From Ignavibacteria bacterium (GTDB lineage Bacteria > Bacteroidota > Ignavibacteria > UBA10030 > UBA6906): a DNA stretch of 10,612 nt. The DNA is taken from positions 1-10,612 of the forward strand of contig JAOUDE010000063.1 of the NCBI GenBank assembly GCA_029859455.1, read 5' to 3'. Of this stretch, positions 1 through 6,350 are shown piece after piece. The translations under genes were made by a program, and so were the position numbers. A model generated the notes under the pieces. That model saw only the letters and a list, made by a program, of their open reading frames with translations. It had not been told where the DNA came from and ran no database searches. The number at the start of each line of letters is the position of its first letter. The first letter of the stretch is position 1.

Positions 1-2
1 CG

Positions 3-470
3 GTCGTATTCAGAACGTCAGGATATGGCGCATCAAGAAACGGGATCAGCATGACCTCAAACAACGACGGGAGTAAAGTCTACATTTTCTATGCAAACGA
101 TCTTGGCAATGATCCCGATGGCGGACCTCTTGGCAGGGTGATGACAAGGACATTTGAAAACGGTTCTCTAGGGCCTGAGGTCGGGGTTTCTGAATTGGGC
201 AACTGGGGCAGGCTCTTTCCTTTTGCCTTGGCCGACAATGCTGGGAACACATTCTTGGCCCATAACAAGGTTAGCCCACCACGCGTTGCATTCCGGATTC
301 GCAATGCATTTGGAGCTTGGGGGTCTGAGATTGACCTCGGCACCCTTGACCAAAAAACATTTGCCTACAATCATGGTGTACCCTGGTTTGATCGAGATGA
401 TGTGGGGGACATCCATGTCTCCTGGCACGGCGGAGTTATGGACAATAGAAAAATCTACTACCGAAAGTAA
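3..470 (+). pseudogene. T9SS-secreted beta-propeller-like protein, upstream part (5' partial, ends at a frameshift)
   Basis: The frame is open from the left edge (VVFRTSGYGASRNGIS precedes the first ATG at 51), so the gene begins outside the window and that ATG is probably not its start. The protein shows sialidase/BNR-like propeller features: short strands, a GDIHVSWHG stretch and a KIYYRK strand ending at the TAA at 468-470. A similar pair (NNVHVLWSD ... DVYYKK) appears downstream in the +1 frame, so both frames look like consecutive repeats of one protein. The role is presumably an extracellular carbohydrate-binding or structural protein; no catalytic residues are recognisable. Base composition is visibly less GC-rich than the - strand genes. 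The break could be a sequencing or assembly error or a true disrupted gene. Confidence 0.6.
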
Positions 471-1383
471 CTTCACTTCAACGGCAACATGGGACCCACC
501 ACTCAATGAGTCTCCGACCATTCTGATTGACGGGTTGGAGGAAGCGGAGTCCTTCTCTTCTCTATCCGCCGACCACAGCGGCGATGTCTGGGTTTTTTGG
601 CACAATGAAATTACGAGCGGTTTTAACATCGAGTTTCGTCGGAGGACGACTTCAGGATGGCAAAACCTTACTGTTCTTACGACCGGATCGGGTGATGCTG
701 TGACCCCAGTTTCCGCGGTGGATGCCGACAACAATGTCCACGTGCTGTGGTCCGACAATCGAAACAGCGGCAATTGGGACGTCTACTACAAGAAGATGGA
801 CGCAATTCCATACCCTCCTGCGACCTTGACCTACGAGAACCTCAATGGACACCCCAAGCTCATTTGGAGCAAGGGTAAATCAAAAGACACCGCAGGCTAC
901 AAAGTATATCGCGGAGGGAACGTAATTGCGACGAAGAATTCTGCTAGCGATACGACACATGTAGACCCTGACGTTTTTCTGACTCAGCAGGGTTTGAATA
1001 TCACATATACGGTCAGATCGTTCGATTCACATGTACCTTCTCAACTATCAAATCCTTCTCCGACGCTTACTGTAACAGGGGTCTACGGCAAGGTCATGGC
1101 AGATGGCGCTTTGGATGTCCACTCAGTTATCACGGCACGCAATTATCCGAATCCATTCAATCCCAGCACCGAAATAATCTATGCGATTCCTGGCGACGGG
1201 CAGGTTTCATTGAATGTCTTTGACGCTCTCGGGCGAAATGTGGCTTCGCTGGTAAACGAGTTCAAGACAGCTGGAAAATACTCCGTGGGTTTCGGAGGAG
1301 CACACTTGTCCAGTGGTATGTATTTCTATCGCATGCACCACAATGGAACGACGGTGTCAGGAAAGATAATTCTCGCGAGGTAA
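469..1383 (+). CDS. T9SS type A sorting domain-containing protein, C-terminal part (continues the preceding frame after a +1 shift)
   Basis: This frame is open from about 223, but residues encoded before about 469 (rich in Met, His and Trp) are a shadow of the preceding frame. Convincing protein starts at SNFTSTATWDPPLN. In order it shows two propeller-like repeats (GDVWVFWHN ... IEFRRRTTSGW; NNVHVLWSDNRNSGNWDVYYKK), then a fibronectin-III-like domain from about 810 to 1075 (PPATLTYENLNG, GYKVYRGG, ITYTVRSFD). Last is a type IX secretion C-terminal sorting domain from about 1126: NYPNPFNPST at 1141-1170, then VSLNVFDALGRNVASLVNE and LSSGMYFYRM. In this family the last domain directs export through the Por/T9SS outer-membrane system and is usually cleaved on export. 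The product is therefore a cell-surface or released protein. No start codon with a ribosome site supports independent translation, so I read it as the remainder of the gene entering from the left. Confidence 0.75.
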   Translation, partial: NFTSTATWDPPLNESPTILIDGLEEAESFSSLSADHSGDVWVFWHNEITSGFNIEFRRRTTSGWQNLTVLTTGSGDAVTPVSAVDADNNVHVLWSDNRNSGNWDVYYKKMDAIPYPPATLTYENLNGHPKLIWSKGKSKDTAGYKVYRGGNVIATKNSASDTTHVDPDVFLTQQGLNITYTVRSFDSHVPSQLSNPSPTLTVTGVYGKVMADGALDVHSVITARNYPNPFNPSTEIIYAIPGDGQVSLNVFDALGRNVASLVNEFKTAGKYSVGFGGAHLSSGMYFYRMHHNGTTVSGKIILAR

Positions 1384-1660
1384 TAGGTTTCAAAGAAAAG
1401 CGAACCCGTTGAGACTGACACTACTCTCGCGTCAGAAGATGGACTTATCTCTCCCGATCACGATAGGCATGTAATCGTTCCTTAACAGGGTGTTGATAAA
1501 AGAAAACCGCCAAGGCGCGAAGAGGCCAAGAGAAGATGAAGTGAACCAATATCGATCATTTTCAATAATTCTCTTGGGCGTCATGGCGGTTCATTTTTTG
1601 GGTTCTCGAAAGGGTTTTTCAACAACTCGTTAATGCCTTCAACGTCGTTCATTTCAGCCT
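1384..1660. other. Convergent intergenic region
   Basis: This gap lies between the 3' ends of the + strand T9SS gene and the - strand comM gene. I see no convincing ORF in it. Bases 1384-1481 are unremarkable; only a weak 5-bp CTGAC/GTCAG dyad around 1413-1435 is visible. Bases 1482-1633 form the inverted-repeat element listed separately. No textbook intrinsic terminator with a U-tract is visible for either gene, so the folded element may end transcription from both sides (inference). Confidence 0.5.
1482..1633. repeat. MITE/REP-like imperfect inverted-repeat element
   Basis: Terminal 15-base arms (TTAACAGGGTGTTGA at 1482-1496 and TCAACAACTCGTTAA at 1619-1633) match as inverted repeats at 12 of 15 positions. 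Further inward, AACCGCCA (1505-1512) pairs exactly with TGGCGGTT (1584-1591), and CCAAGAGAA (1526-1534) pairs exactly with TTCTCTTGG (1569-1577). The centre is an AT-rich loop of 34 bases. The arms differ in length: the right arm carries extra bases including GGGTT-CTCGAAA-GGGTT. There is no coding capacity. The words TTAACAG..TGTTGA and AACCGCCAAGG.GCGAAGAG..CCAAGAG resemble dispersed intergenic repeats I recall from many environmental genomes; that resemblance is from memory. The transcript should fold into a long hairpin. Confidence 0.6.
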
Positions 1661-3199
1661 TCATGCTGTGAGGTTTCTGTCGAGACTTCTGTACTGTATC
1701 GCCTCACTGATATTATCTGGTCTGATCTCAGCCGAGCCTCCCATATCCGCAATCGTTCGTCCTACCTTGAGAATCCTGTCATATGCCCTCGCCGAAAGTC
1801 CAAGCTTCGTAATCGCCATCTTCAGCAGCTCTTCGCCTGCAGCATCAAGCCTGCAGAACTCCCGGATATCTTTCGATTCCATGTCGGCATTCGCATACAT
1901 CCCCCTCCTTCCACGGAATCTCTTCAACTGAATCTCTCTTGCTCTCACAACTCGTTCGCGAATCTTCTCAGAACTCTCTCCGCTTTCTTTGCTCGACAAA
2001 TCTTTGTACTGGACTGCAGGAACGTCAATGTGCAGATCGATGCGATCAAGCAACGGTCCAGAAATCTTGGCCATGTATTTCTGAATCTGTTGTGGCAAAC
2101 ACGTGCATTCACGCGCGGGATCAGAGTAATGGCCGCACAAACAGGGGTTCATTGCGCATACAAGCATGAAGTTGGCCGGGAAGTCGACAGAGAGTTTCGA
2201 ACGGCTGATTGTAACCCGGCCGTCTTCCAGTGGCTGGCGGAGCACTTCGAGCACGTTCCGGGCAAACTCAGGTAGTTCATCAAGAAACAGCACACCATGG
2301 TGCGCCAGCGATATTTCGCCGGGCCGCGGATTCGACCCTCCTCCGACGAGCGCTGCATCTGAGATGCTGTGGTGCGGTGAACGGTATGGTCTGACGGTTA
2401 CCAGTGCCTTCCCACCCCGCAACATCCCAGCGACCGAGTGAATCGTGGTTGCCTCGAGCGCTTCCTCAAACTGCATCGGCGGAAGGATCGTCGGGAGCCG
2501 CTTTGCGAGCATGGTCTTCCCGGAGCCGGGAGGTCCTACCATGATGATATTGTGCCCCCCCGATGCAGCAACCTCCAGCGCACGTTTGACGCTCTCCTGT
2601 CCTTTCACCTCGGCAAAATCAACCCCGTGCGGTGATCCGGCCCGGAACATCGCATCGATATCAACGGAAACCGGTTGAACAGTCATGCCGTCACCCCGGA
2701 GGAAGGAGACCACCTCGGGAAGGGAGCGGATTGCATACACATCGAGATCCTGGACCAGTCCCGCTTCATTCCCGTTTCCCGGCGGAACAACCATCCCCTT
2801 TTTTCCGCTTCTTCGCGCCTCGATTGCCATCGGAAGAATCCCCCGGACAGCTCTCAGCTCGCCATCGAGGGCGAGCTCGCCGACCATCACCAATTCGTCC
2901 AGGATTGCACCGGTGAACTGGCCTGATGAAGCGAGGATGCCGACCGCCATCGGCAGATCGAATGCTGATCCCTCTTTCCTGATATCCGCCGGGGCAAGGT
3001 TGACGATGATTTTCCTGAGTGGAACCTCAAATGAACAGTTCTTGATGGCGGCAATCACCCGCTCCCTGCTCTCGCGTACGGCACTGTCAGGAAGTCCGAC
3101 AATGGAAAACCCCGGAAGCTGTTTTTCAAGGTGGATCTCGACGTCAATCAGGCATGCGTTGACACCGAATGTCGCTGCGCTGGAAACCTTTGAGAGCAT
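1661..3199 (-). CDS. comM: YifB/ComM family Mg-chelatase-like AAA+ ATPase
   Basis: A complete 512-residue protein, the usual length for ComM/YifB. The N-terminal Lon-S5-like subdomain (about 1-180) contains the family block LPGFSIVGLPDSAVRESRERV and NLAPADIRKEGSAFDLP. The AAA+ core follows: Walker A GPPGSGKT at 222-229, the PYRSPHHSISDAALVGGG insert at 271-288, Walker B LFLDEL at 304-309, sensor 1 CAMNPC at 348-353 with nearby Cys residues (NPCLCGHY, CTC), the LLDRIDLHIDVP arginine-finger region at 383-394, and a C-terminal LSARAYDRILKVGRTIADM sensor-2 region at 469-487. In Vibrio, ComM is a hexameric helicase that drives branch migration of the three-stranded intermediate during natural transformation; homologues occur widely in non-competent species too. 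The ATG at 3199 matches the canonical MLSKVSSAA start, although no good Shine-Dalgarno site precedes it. It lies downstream of truA across a long gap and probably has its own promoter. Confidence 0.96.
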   Translation of the reverse strand: MLSKVSSAATFGVNACLIDVEIHLEKQLPGFSIVGLPDSAVRESRERVIAAIKNCSFEVPLRKIIVNLAPADIRKEGSAFDLPMAVGILASSGQFTGAILDELVMVGELALDGELRAVRGILPMAIEARRSGKKGMVVPPGNGNEAGLVQDLDVYAIRSLPEVVSFLRGDGMTVQPVSVDIDAMFRAGSPHGVDFAEVKGQESVKRALEVAASGGHNIIMVGPPGSGKTMLAKRLPTILPPMQFEEALEATTIHSVAGMLRGGKALVTVRPYRSPHHSISDAALVGGGSNPRPGEISLAHHGVLFLDELPEFARNVLEVLRQPLEDGRVTISRSKLSVDFPANFMLVCAMNPCLCGHYSDPARECTCLPQQIQKYMAKISGPLLDRIDLHIDVPAVQYKDLSSKESGESSEKIRERVVRAREIQLKRFRGRRGMYANADMESKDIREFCRLDAAGEELLKMAITKLGLSARAYDRILKVGRTIADMGGSAEIRPDNISEAIQYRSLDRNLTA

Positions 3200-3252
3200 G
3201 AGAAACGGTGACTGTGTGATGCAGGCGGGACAAGAGGCGGAGGCGGGCTATC

Positions 3253-3281
3253 TAGTTAGCGAATGCGGTTCTCAATGTCAA
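3253..3281 (-). promoter_or_regulatory. Candidate sigma-70-type promoter for comM
   Basis: On the - strand a perfect TTGACA (3276-3281) is followed after 17 bases by TAACTA (3253-3258), about 54 bases before the comM ATG. The -35 box is consensus and the spacing ideal, but the -10 box matches only its first two positions. Sigma factors in the FCB group may prefer other elements, so this is a tentative call. Confidence 0.3.
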
Positions 3282-3286
3282 GCAGA

Positions 3287-3345
3287 TCGGTCTGTTCGGT
3301 CCTTTCGGTCGGTTAGTCGGATGGTCGCATGGTCAGTTGTCAGTT
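3287..3345. repeat. Degenerate tandem repeat, 9-bp then 7-bp period
   Basis: TCGGTC recurs at 3287, 3296 and 3305 (period 9), followed by more loosely spaced TCGG and GGTCG words. Two perfect adjacent copies of GTCAGTT come last (3332-3338, 3339-3345). On the comM-sense strand this reads as CAACTGAC and GACCGA words. It is non-coding in all frames as far as I can judge, and looks like slippage-grown intergenic sequence. Confidence 0.5.
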
Positions 3346-3432
3346 GCCGTGAGCAAGAAGGGCGTTCGGCCAATCGATAATTGTTGTCGGAATCCGATTC
3401 CGGCCTGCATCAGCCGTTTCGATCGTTTGGTT

Positions 3433-3475
3433 TTCGTGCTTCGGATTTGTTTCGTACTTCGATATTCGGATTTCG
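3433..3475. repeat. TTCG-cored 7-bp periodic repeat
   Basis: TTCG occurs at 3433, 3440, 3451, 3458, 3465 and 3472, giving spacings of 7, 11, 7, 7 and 7 bases with variable filler. The other strand reads CGAAATC-CGAATAT-CGAAGTA. It begins only about 11 bases beyond the truA stop. I recall CGAA-rich intergenic words like these from many environmental bacterial genomes, but no search was done. Confidence 0.55.
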
Positions 3476-3486
3476 AGCCTTCTCTC

Positions 3487-4215
3487 CTAATACCTTACTT
3501 CCTCCAGCACCAATCCATGCGGTGGAGCAAGTGTCCCGGCCCGGGACCGGTCTTTTGAGGCAAGCACGCGGGCAAAGTCTTCCGTAGAGAGATGGCCGCG
3601 ACCCAGGTCAATCATGGTCCCCACGAGTGCTCTCACCATCCCCCGCACAAAGCGGTCTGCGCTGATTTCATACACCAGGAGATCGTCCGAAAACGACCAG
3701 ACGGATTTCCTGACGTCACACAGGTAGGTGCGGAGATCAGTCCCTCCTTTACTGAACGCTGTGAAATCGTGGACGCCCTGAACGATGCCGGCCCCCTCCT
3801 GAAGCCGCCCCTGGTCGAGCGGATAGGTGACATGCCAGCGGGTCCTTCGTGCGATCGCTGTTGGACGGCGGGAACAATAGTAGCGGTAGACACGCTCGCG
3901 GGCATCAAACCGTGGATGGAAGGAATCGGGCATCGGCTGGACGGAATGAATGCGAATATCGGGGGGAAGAAGACCATTCAGCGATGAAACCAGCTCCTGC
4001 GGATCAGCGGGCTCGGAGGTCTTGAAACTGGCAACCTGTCCTGCAGCATGAACGCCGGTATCGGTTCGTCCGGCACCGATCAGGTTGATTTTCCCGGGAA
4101 AAAGTCGCCCCAGTGCGGCAGTGATCTCACCCTGGACGGTGCGGCCTTCCGGCTGGATCTGCCAGCCGTAGAAGTCAGTCCCGTCGTATTCGATTCCGAG
4201 CCGGAAGTTCGGCAT
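3487..4215 (-). CDS. truA: tRNA pseudouridine synthase A (TruA)
   Basis: A complete 242-residue protein, normal for TruA (roughly 240-270). TruA isomerises uridine to pseudouridine at positions 38, 39 and 40 of the tRNA anticodon stem-loop. The catalytic motif AGRTDTGVHA is present, with D52 as the nucleophile. Other family blocks are the N-terminal YDGTDFYGWQIQP (10-22), FHPRFDARERVYRYY (99-113), DFTAFSKGG (150-158), RFVRGMVRALVGTMI (188-202) and the C-terminal APPHGLVLEEVRY. The ATG at 4215 is well placed; the upstream GAGCGG is only a modest ribosome site. The gene starts 13 bases after the stop of the secreted-protein gene, so co-transcription with mtaB and the DUF512 gene is likely. Confidence 0.97.
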   Translation of the reverse strand: MPNFRLGIEYDGTDFYGWQIQPEGRTVQGEITAALGRLFPGKINLIGAGRTDTGVHAAGQVASFKTSEPADPQELVSSLNGLLPPDIRIHSVQPMPDSFHPRFDARERVYRYYCSRRPTAIARRTRWHVTYPLDQGRLQEGAGIVQGVHDFTAFSKGGTDLRTYLCDVRKSVWSFSDDLLVYEISADRFVRGMVRALVGTMIDLGRGHLSTEDFARVLASKDRSRAGTLAPPHGLVLEEVRY

Positions 4216-4228
4216 CGTGCAACGCCGC

Positions 4229-4999
4229 TCAGAAGCTTCTGGTCATGGTCAGCATCACGCCGTGGGGATTGCCGAATCCCCCCATGACATCAGCCCGGAA
4301 GCTGAGATCTCCCAGAGCATCGTCGATCGCATTGTTATAAGAGATGACGGAACGAACCGCATTGATGGCGCTCGCCACCCGGTTGGCAATCAATCCGGCA
4401 ACAACAAATTTCTTGTTGTTGAACATATTGTCGCTGCTGATCCGCTGCTCCCGGTATGTGGCCCTTGACGCGTCCGAATCCCACTGCCAGGCGTAACCGG
4501 CCGCCGGGTCATATAATCTTTCCACCTCGCGGTCCCGAAGCTGTTTCTGGTTGTACTCGTCAATATTGAGGAAATTGCCGACATCCACGAAATACTGGTC
4601 GTCTTTCCCCTGCAGATCAACGCCGGCCCTGGAGACGGCATACGCACGTGCGTCATCCTGCAACGAGTTGCCGGAAATTTCGAACGCCGCAAACGTGATC
4701 CAGAGAAGACCGTCAGCAATCAGAAAGTACTTCCCTGAGCTGAAGCCATCAGCGTACAGTTCCCCCATCCCGGGCAATATCAGGGAATACAAGACGGCTA
4801 AGCCAGCTGATTTCTTTTCGGCGACCCCGGCCTGCAGAGTCAGCGGTGTGTGCGGAGAGCCTGCCTCGGGAGTGAGGCCGGCCTGGAGAAGATGCATCTC
4901 CCGTTCAAACGAAGTCAAAGGGGTATTCCCCTGACCATAAGCGGCAACTTGAAGCAGGACAAGACAACAGAGCACCGCTGACACCTGGCGTTTCATCAT
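4229..4999 (-). CDS. Small secreted/membrane protein of unknown function (DUF5683-like motif)
   Basis: A 256-residue product if translation begins at 4999 (MMKRQVSAVL). The frame is open further upstream to 5317, but that stretch overlaps the DUF512 gene and reads like antisense-frame noise. GAGGAG at 5007-5012 lies 7 bases before this ATG, and a signal peptide follows directly: basic start, hydrophobic VSAVLCCLVLLQVAA, possible cleavage near AYG-Q. Residues 66-107 (AGLAVLYSLILPGMGELYADG then KYFLIADGLLWITFAAFE) resemble the helix-LPG-G-Y-helix pattern of DUF5683/TM2-like envelope proteins of the FCB group. The middle (130-195) is charged and Tyr/Asn-rich, a second hydrophobic patch spans about 197-220, and the end is MLTMTRSF with a terminal Phe. 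Function is unknown; I infer an envelope location. It sits 4 bases after the DUF512 stop. Confidence 0.72.
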   Translation of the reverse strand: MMKRQVSAVLCCLVLLQVAAYGQGNTPLTSFEREMHLLQAGLTPEAGSPHTPLTLQAGVAEKKSAGLAVLYSLILPGMGELYADGFSSGKYFLIADGLLWITFAAFEISGNSLQDDARAYAVSRAGVDLQGKDDQYFVDVGNFLNIDEYNQKQLRDREVERLYDPAAGYAWQWDSDASRATYREQRISSDNMFNNKKFVVAGLIANRVASAINAVRSVISYNNAIDDALGDLSFRADVMGGFGNPHGVMLTMTRSF

Positions 5000-5003
5000 T
5001 CTA

Positions 5004-6350
5004 TCACTCCTCGGTTTCACCAACATGACTCGTAACAACGCCCGGCTGTCTGGCCTCCTTGGTTTCTCTTGTTTCTGTGAGCAGTTGAAACACCTGTTTC
5101 CAGCTGCCATCGTAGACATGGACCGGAATCCCCAGATTCTGTTCGATCCCGGCAAGTGCTGTATCGTCCAGGAGAACACCATCCGCATTGAGGATTTCCG
5201 GAGGAAGGAGCAGGAGATCACCGCAATCCCGCCCATCAAGAACCGAATATATGCATTTGCCGGACAGGAGTCCAGCCACAGTAACACTGCTCCCGTACAG
5301 CACGTTCTTCGCGACATGCAGGTCGACTGTTAGCCCGTCAATCTGTTTCAGCCGCGGGAGAACCGTTTCGGCGATCACTCCGGCAGGCAGCTCTGCCGTC
5401 ACCATCGTCAGCTTCCGGGAATCGACGGAAGCAGGAAACTTCTTCGCCTGCTTCCGGAAGTCTTCAAGGAACAACCGCACCATTCCAACGCCGTTCTCGA
5501 TCTGGGGATAGCCGTCATAGTATGAGGCGGACGGCAATTCCCTTCCCGCGACGATGTAGAATTCATCAGACGGGTACACAAAATTCCGACCTTTCTCCTT
5601 CCGGAAGCCTGACTGCATCGCTTCAATCCGGTCAATCAGATCGATGGCATACTCACGGTCCACTTTCTTCAGCTCATGCAGACCGAAGCGGTGATCGGTC
5701 AGCCCGACCGGGACGATGGCGAGTGAGACGATTCTTTCGTTGAAGGAATACAGATCAGCGATCGTTTTCTCGAGGATCTCTCCGTCATTGATCCCCGGAC
5801 AGAGGACGATCTGCGTATGCATATCGATCCCATTATCATGCAGCTGGCGTATCTTGTCGAGAATCAGATCGTCCTTTTTCAGACCCATCAGCCGTTTCCG
5901 GACTTCGTAATCCGTGACATGGACCGAAATATACTGCGGCGAAAGGCGCTGGTCGATAATCCTCCGGAGGATCGCCGGTCCGGCATTCGTCATCGTTGTA
6001 TAATTACCGTACATGAACGAGAGCCGGTAGTCACCATCGCGGAAATAGAGTTGCTTCCGCATCCCCTTCGGGTTCTGATCCACGAAGCAGAAGATGCAGT
6101 CGTTGCCGCACGCCAGAATCTTCATGTCTTCAAAGTCGATCCCGACCCGCTCACCCTCGTCCTTCTCGATTTCAAAGATAGTGACCTCGCGGTCACGTGC
6201 GATCTTCAGAACCAGCTCCGGCTCCTCTTCGTGGAACCGGTAGTCGATCGCGTCCAGCACTTTCTTTCCGTTGACCTCGAGGAGATCGTCCCCCTCACGG
6301 AGTCCGAGGTCGGCGGCGATGCTCTCCGGTTCCACCATTGTAATTTTCAT
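5004..6350 (-). CDS. DUF512 family PDZ-radical SAM protein
   Basis: A complete 448-residue protein with the DUF512 architecture. An N-terminal PDZ-like domain (about 1-65: GLREGDDLLEVNGKKVLD) is followed by a radical-SAM-like region with an iron-sulfur motif C81-x3-C85-x2-C88 (ACGNDCIFCFVDQNPKGMR). The family blocks DYRLSFMYGNYTTMTN, YISVHVTDYEVRKRLMG and HTQIVLCPGINDG come next, then the DUF512 domain (about 207-420: AIVPVGLTDHR, YPSDEFYIVAGRELP, YDGYPQIENGVGM). The reaction is not established as far as I know; cyanobacterial relatives are annotated only as FeS oxidoreductases. Its ATG overlaps the mtaB stop as ATGA, with GAGGTG 5 bases upstream, so translational coupling to mtaB is expected. 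Its last two Glu codons (GAG GAG) also form the ribosome site of the next gene. Confidence 0.93.
   Translation of the reverse strand: MKITMVEPESIAADLGLREGDDLLEVNGKKVLDAIDYRFHEEEPELVLKIARDREVTIFEIEKDEGERVGIDFEDMKILACGNDCIFCFVDQNPKGMRKQLYFRDGDYRLSFMYGNYTTMTNAGPAILRRIIDQRLSPQYISVHVTDYEVRKRLMGLKKDDLILDKIRQLHDNGIDMHTQIVLCPGINDGEILEKTIADLYSFNERIVSLAIVPVGLTDHRFGLHELKKVDREYAIDLIDRIEAMQSGFRKEKGRNFVYPSDEFYIVAGRELPSASYYDGYPQIENGVGMVRLFLEDFRKQAKKFPASVDSRKLTMVTAELPAGVIAETVLPRLKQIDGLTVDLHVAKNVLYGSSVTVAGLLSGKCIYSVLDGRDCGDLLLLPPEILNADGVLLDDTALAGIEQNLGIPVHVYDGSWKQVFQLLTETRETKEARQPGVVTSHVGETEE
5007..5012 (-). promoter_or_regulatory. Ribosome binding site inside the DUF512 3' end, fixes the next start
   Basis: GAGGAG, the final two Glu codons of the DUF512 gene, ends 7 bases before the ATG at 4999. 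It favours that start over the longer open frame reaching 5317, and implies translation coupled to termination of the upstream gene. Confidence 0.7.

Larger units (their letters stand above)
3200..3486. other. 287-base truA-comM intergenic region with short-period repeats
   Basis: I see no supportable gene here. The region consists largely of short-period degenerate sequence: a TCGGTC/GTCAGTT block (3287-3345) and a TTCG block (3433-3475), both listed separately. Between them, at 3388-3402, lies a 15-base perfect palindrome around one base (CGGAATC-C-GATTCCG). A candidate comM promoter is at 3253-3281. Bases 3224-3246 are rich in GGCGG words. No hairpin plus T-tract terminator is visible downstream of truA. 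Confidence 0.6.

Noticed and set aside
223..468. N-terminal part of the long + frame 223-1383
   Set aside because: It reads as composition-biased shadow protein while the other frame carries the propeller-like sequence; only the part after about 469 looks real.
462..471. Programmed +1 frameshift like that of prfB
   Set aside because: CGA AAG TAA C lacks a codon able to re-pair in the +1 frame, and there is no Shine-Dalgarno-like stimulator just upstream.
168..773. 201-codon open frame on the - strand opposite the T9SS gene
   Set aside because: It lies antisense to recognisable repeat protein and matches no family I know.
2685..3380. 231-codon + strand open frame over the comM 5' half and the upstream gap
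   Set aside because: It is antisense to highly conserved comM sequence and is Ser/Arg/Pro-rich, typical of a shadow frame in GC-rich DNA.
3388..3402. Intrinsic terminator for truA
   Set aside because: The dyad has a one-base centre and no T-tract on either side.
3287..3475. CRISPR array
   Set aside because: The repeated units are only 4-7 bases at 7-11 base spacing, with no 25-35 base repeats, spacers or cas genes.
5000..5317. N-terminal extension of the secreted protein to an ATG at 5317
   Set aside because: It overlaps the conserved DUF512 C-terminus in another frame; the ATG at 4999 has both a ribosome site and a following signal peptide.
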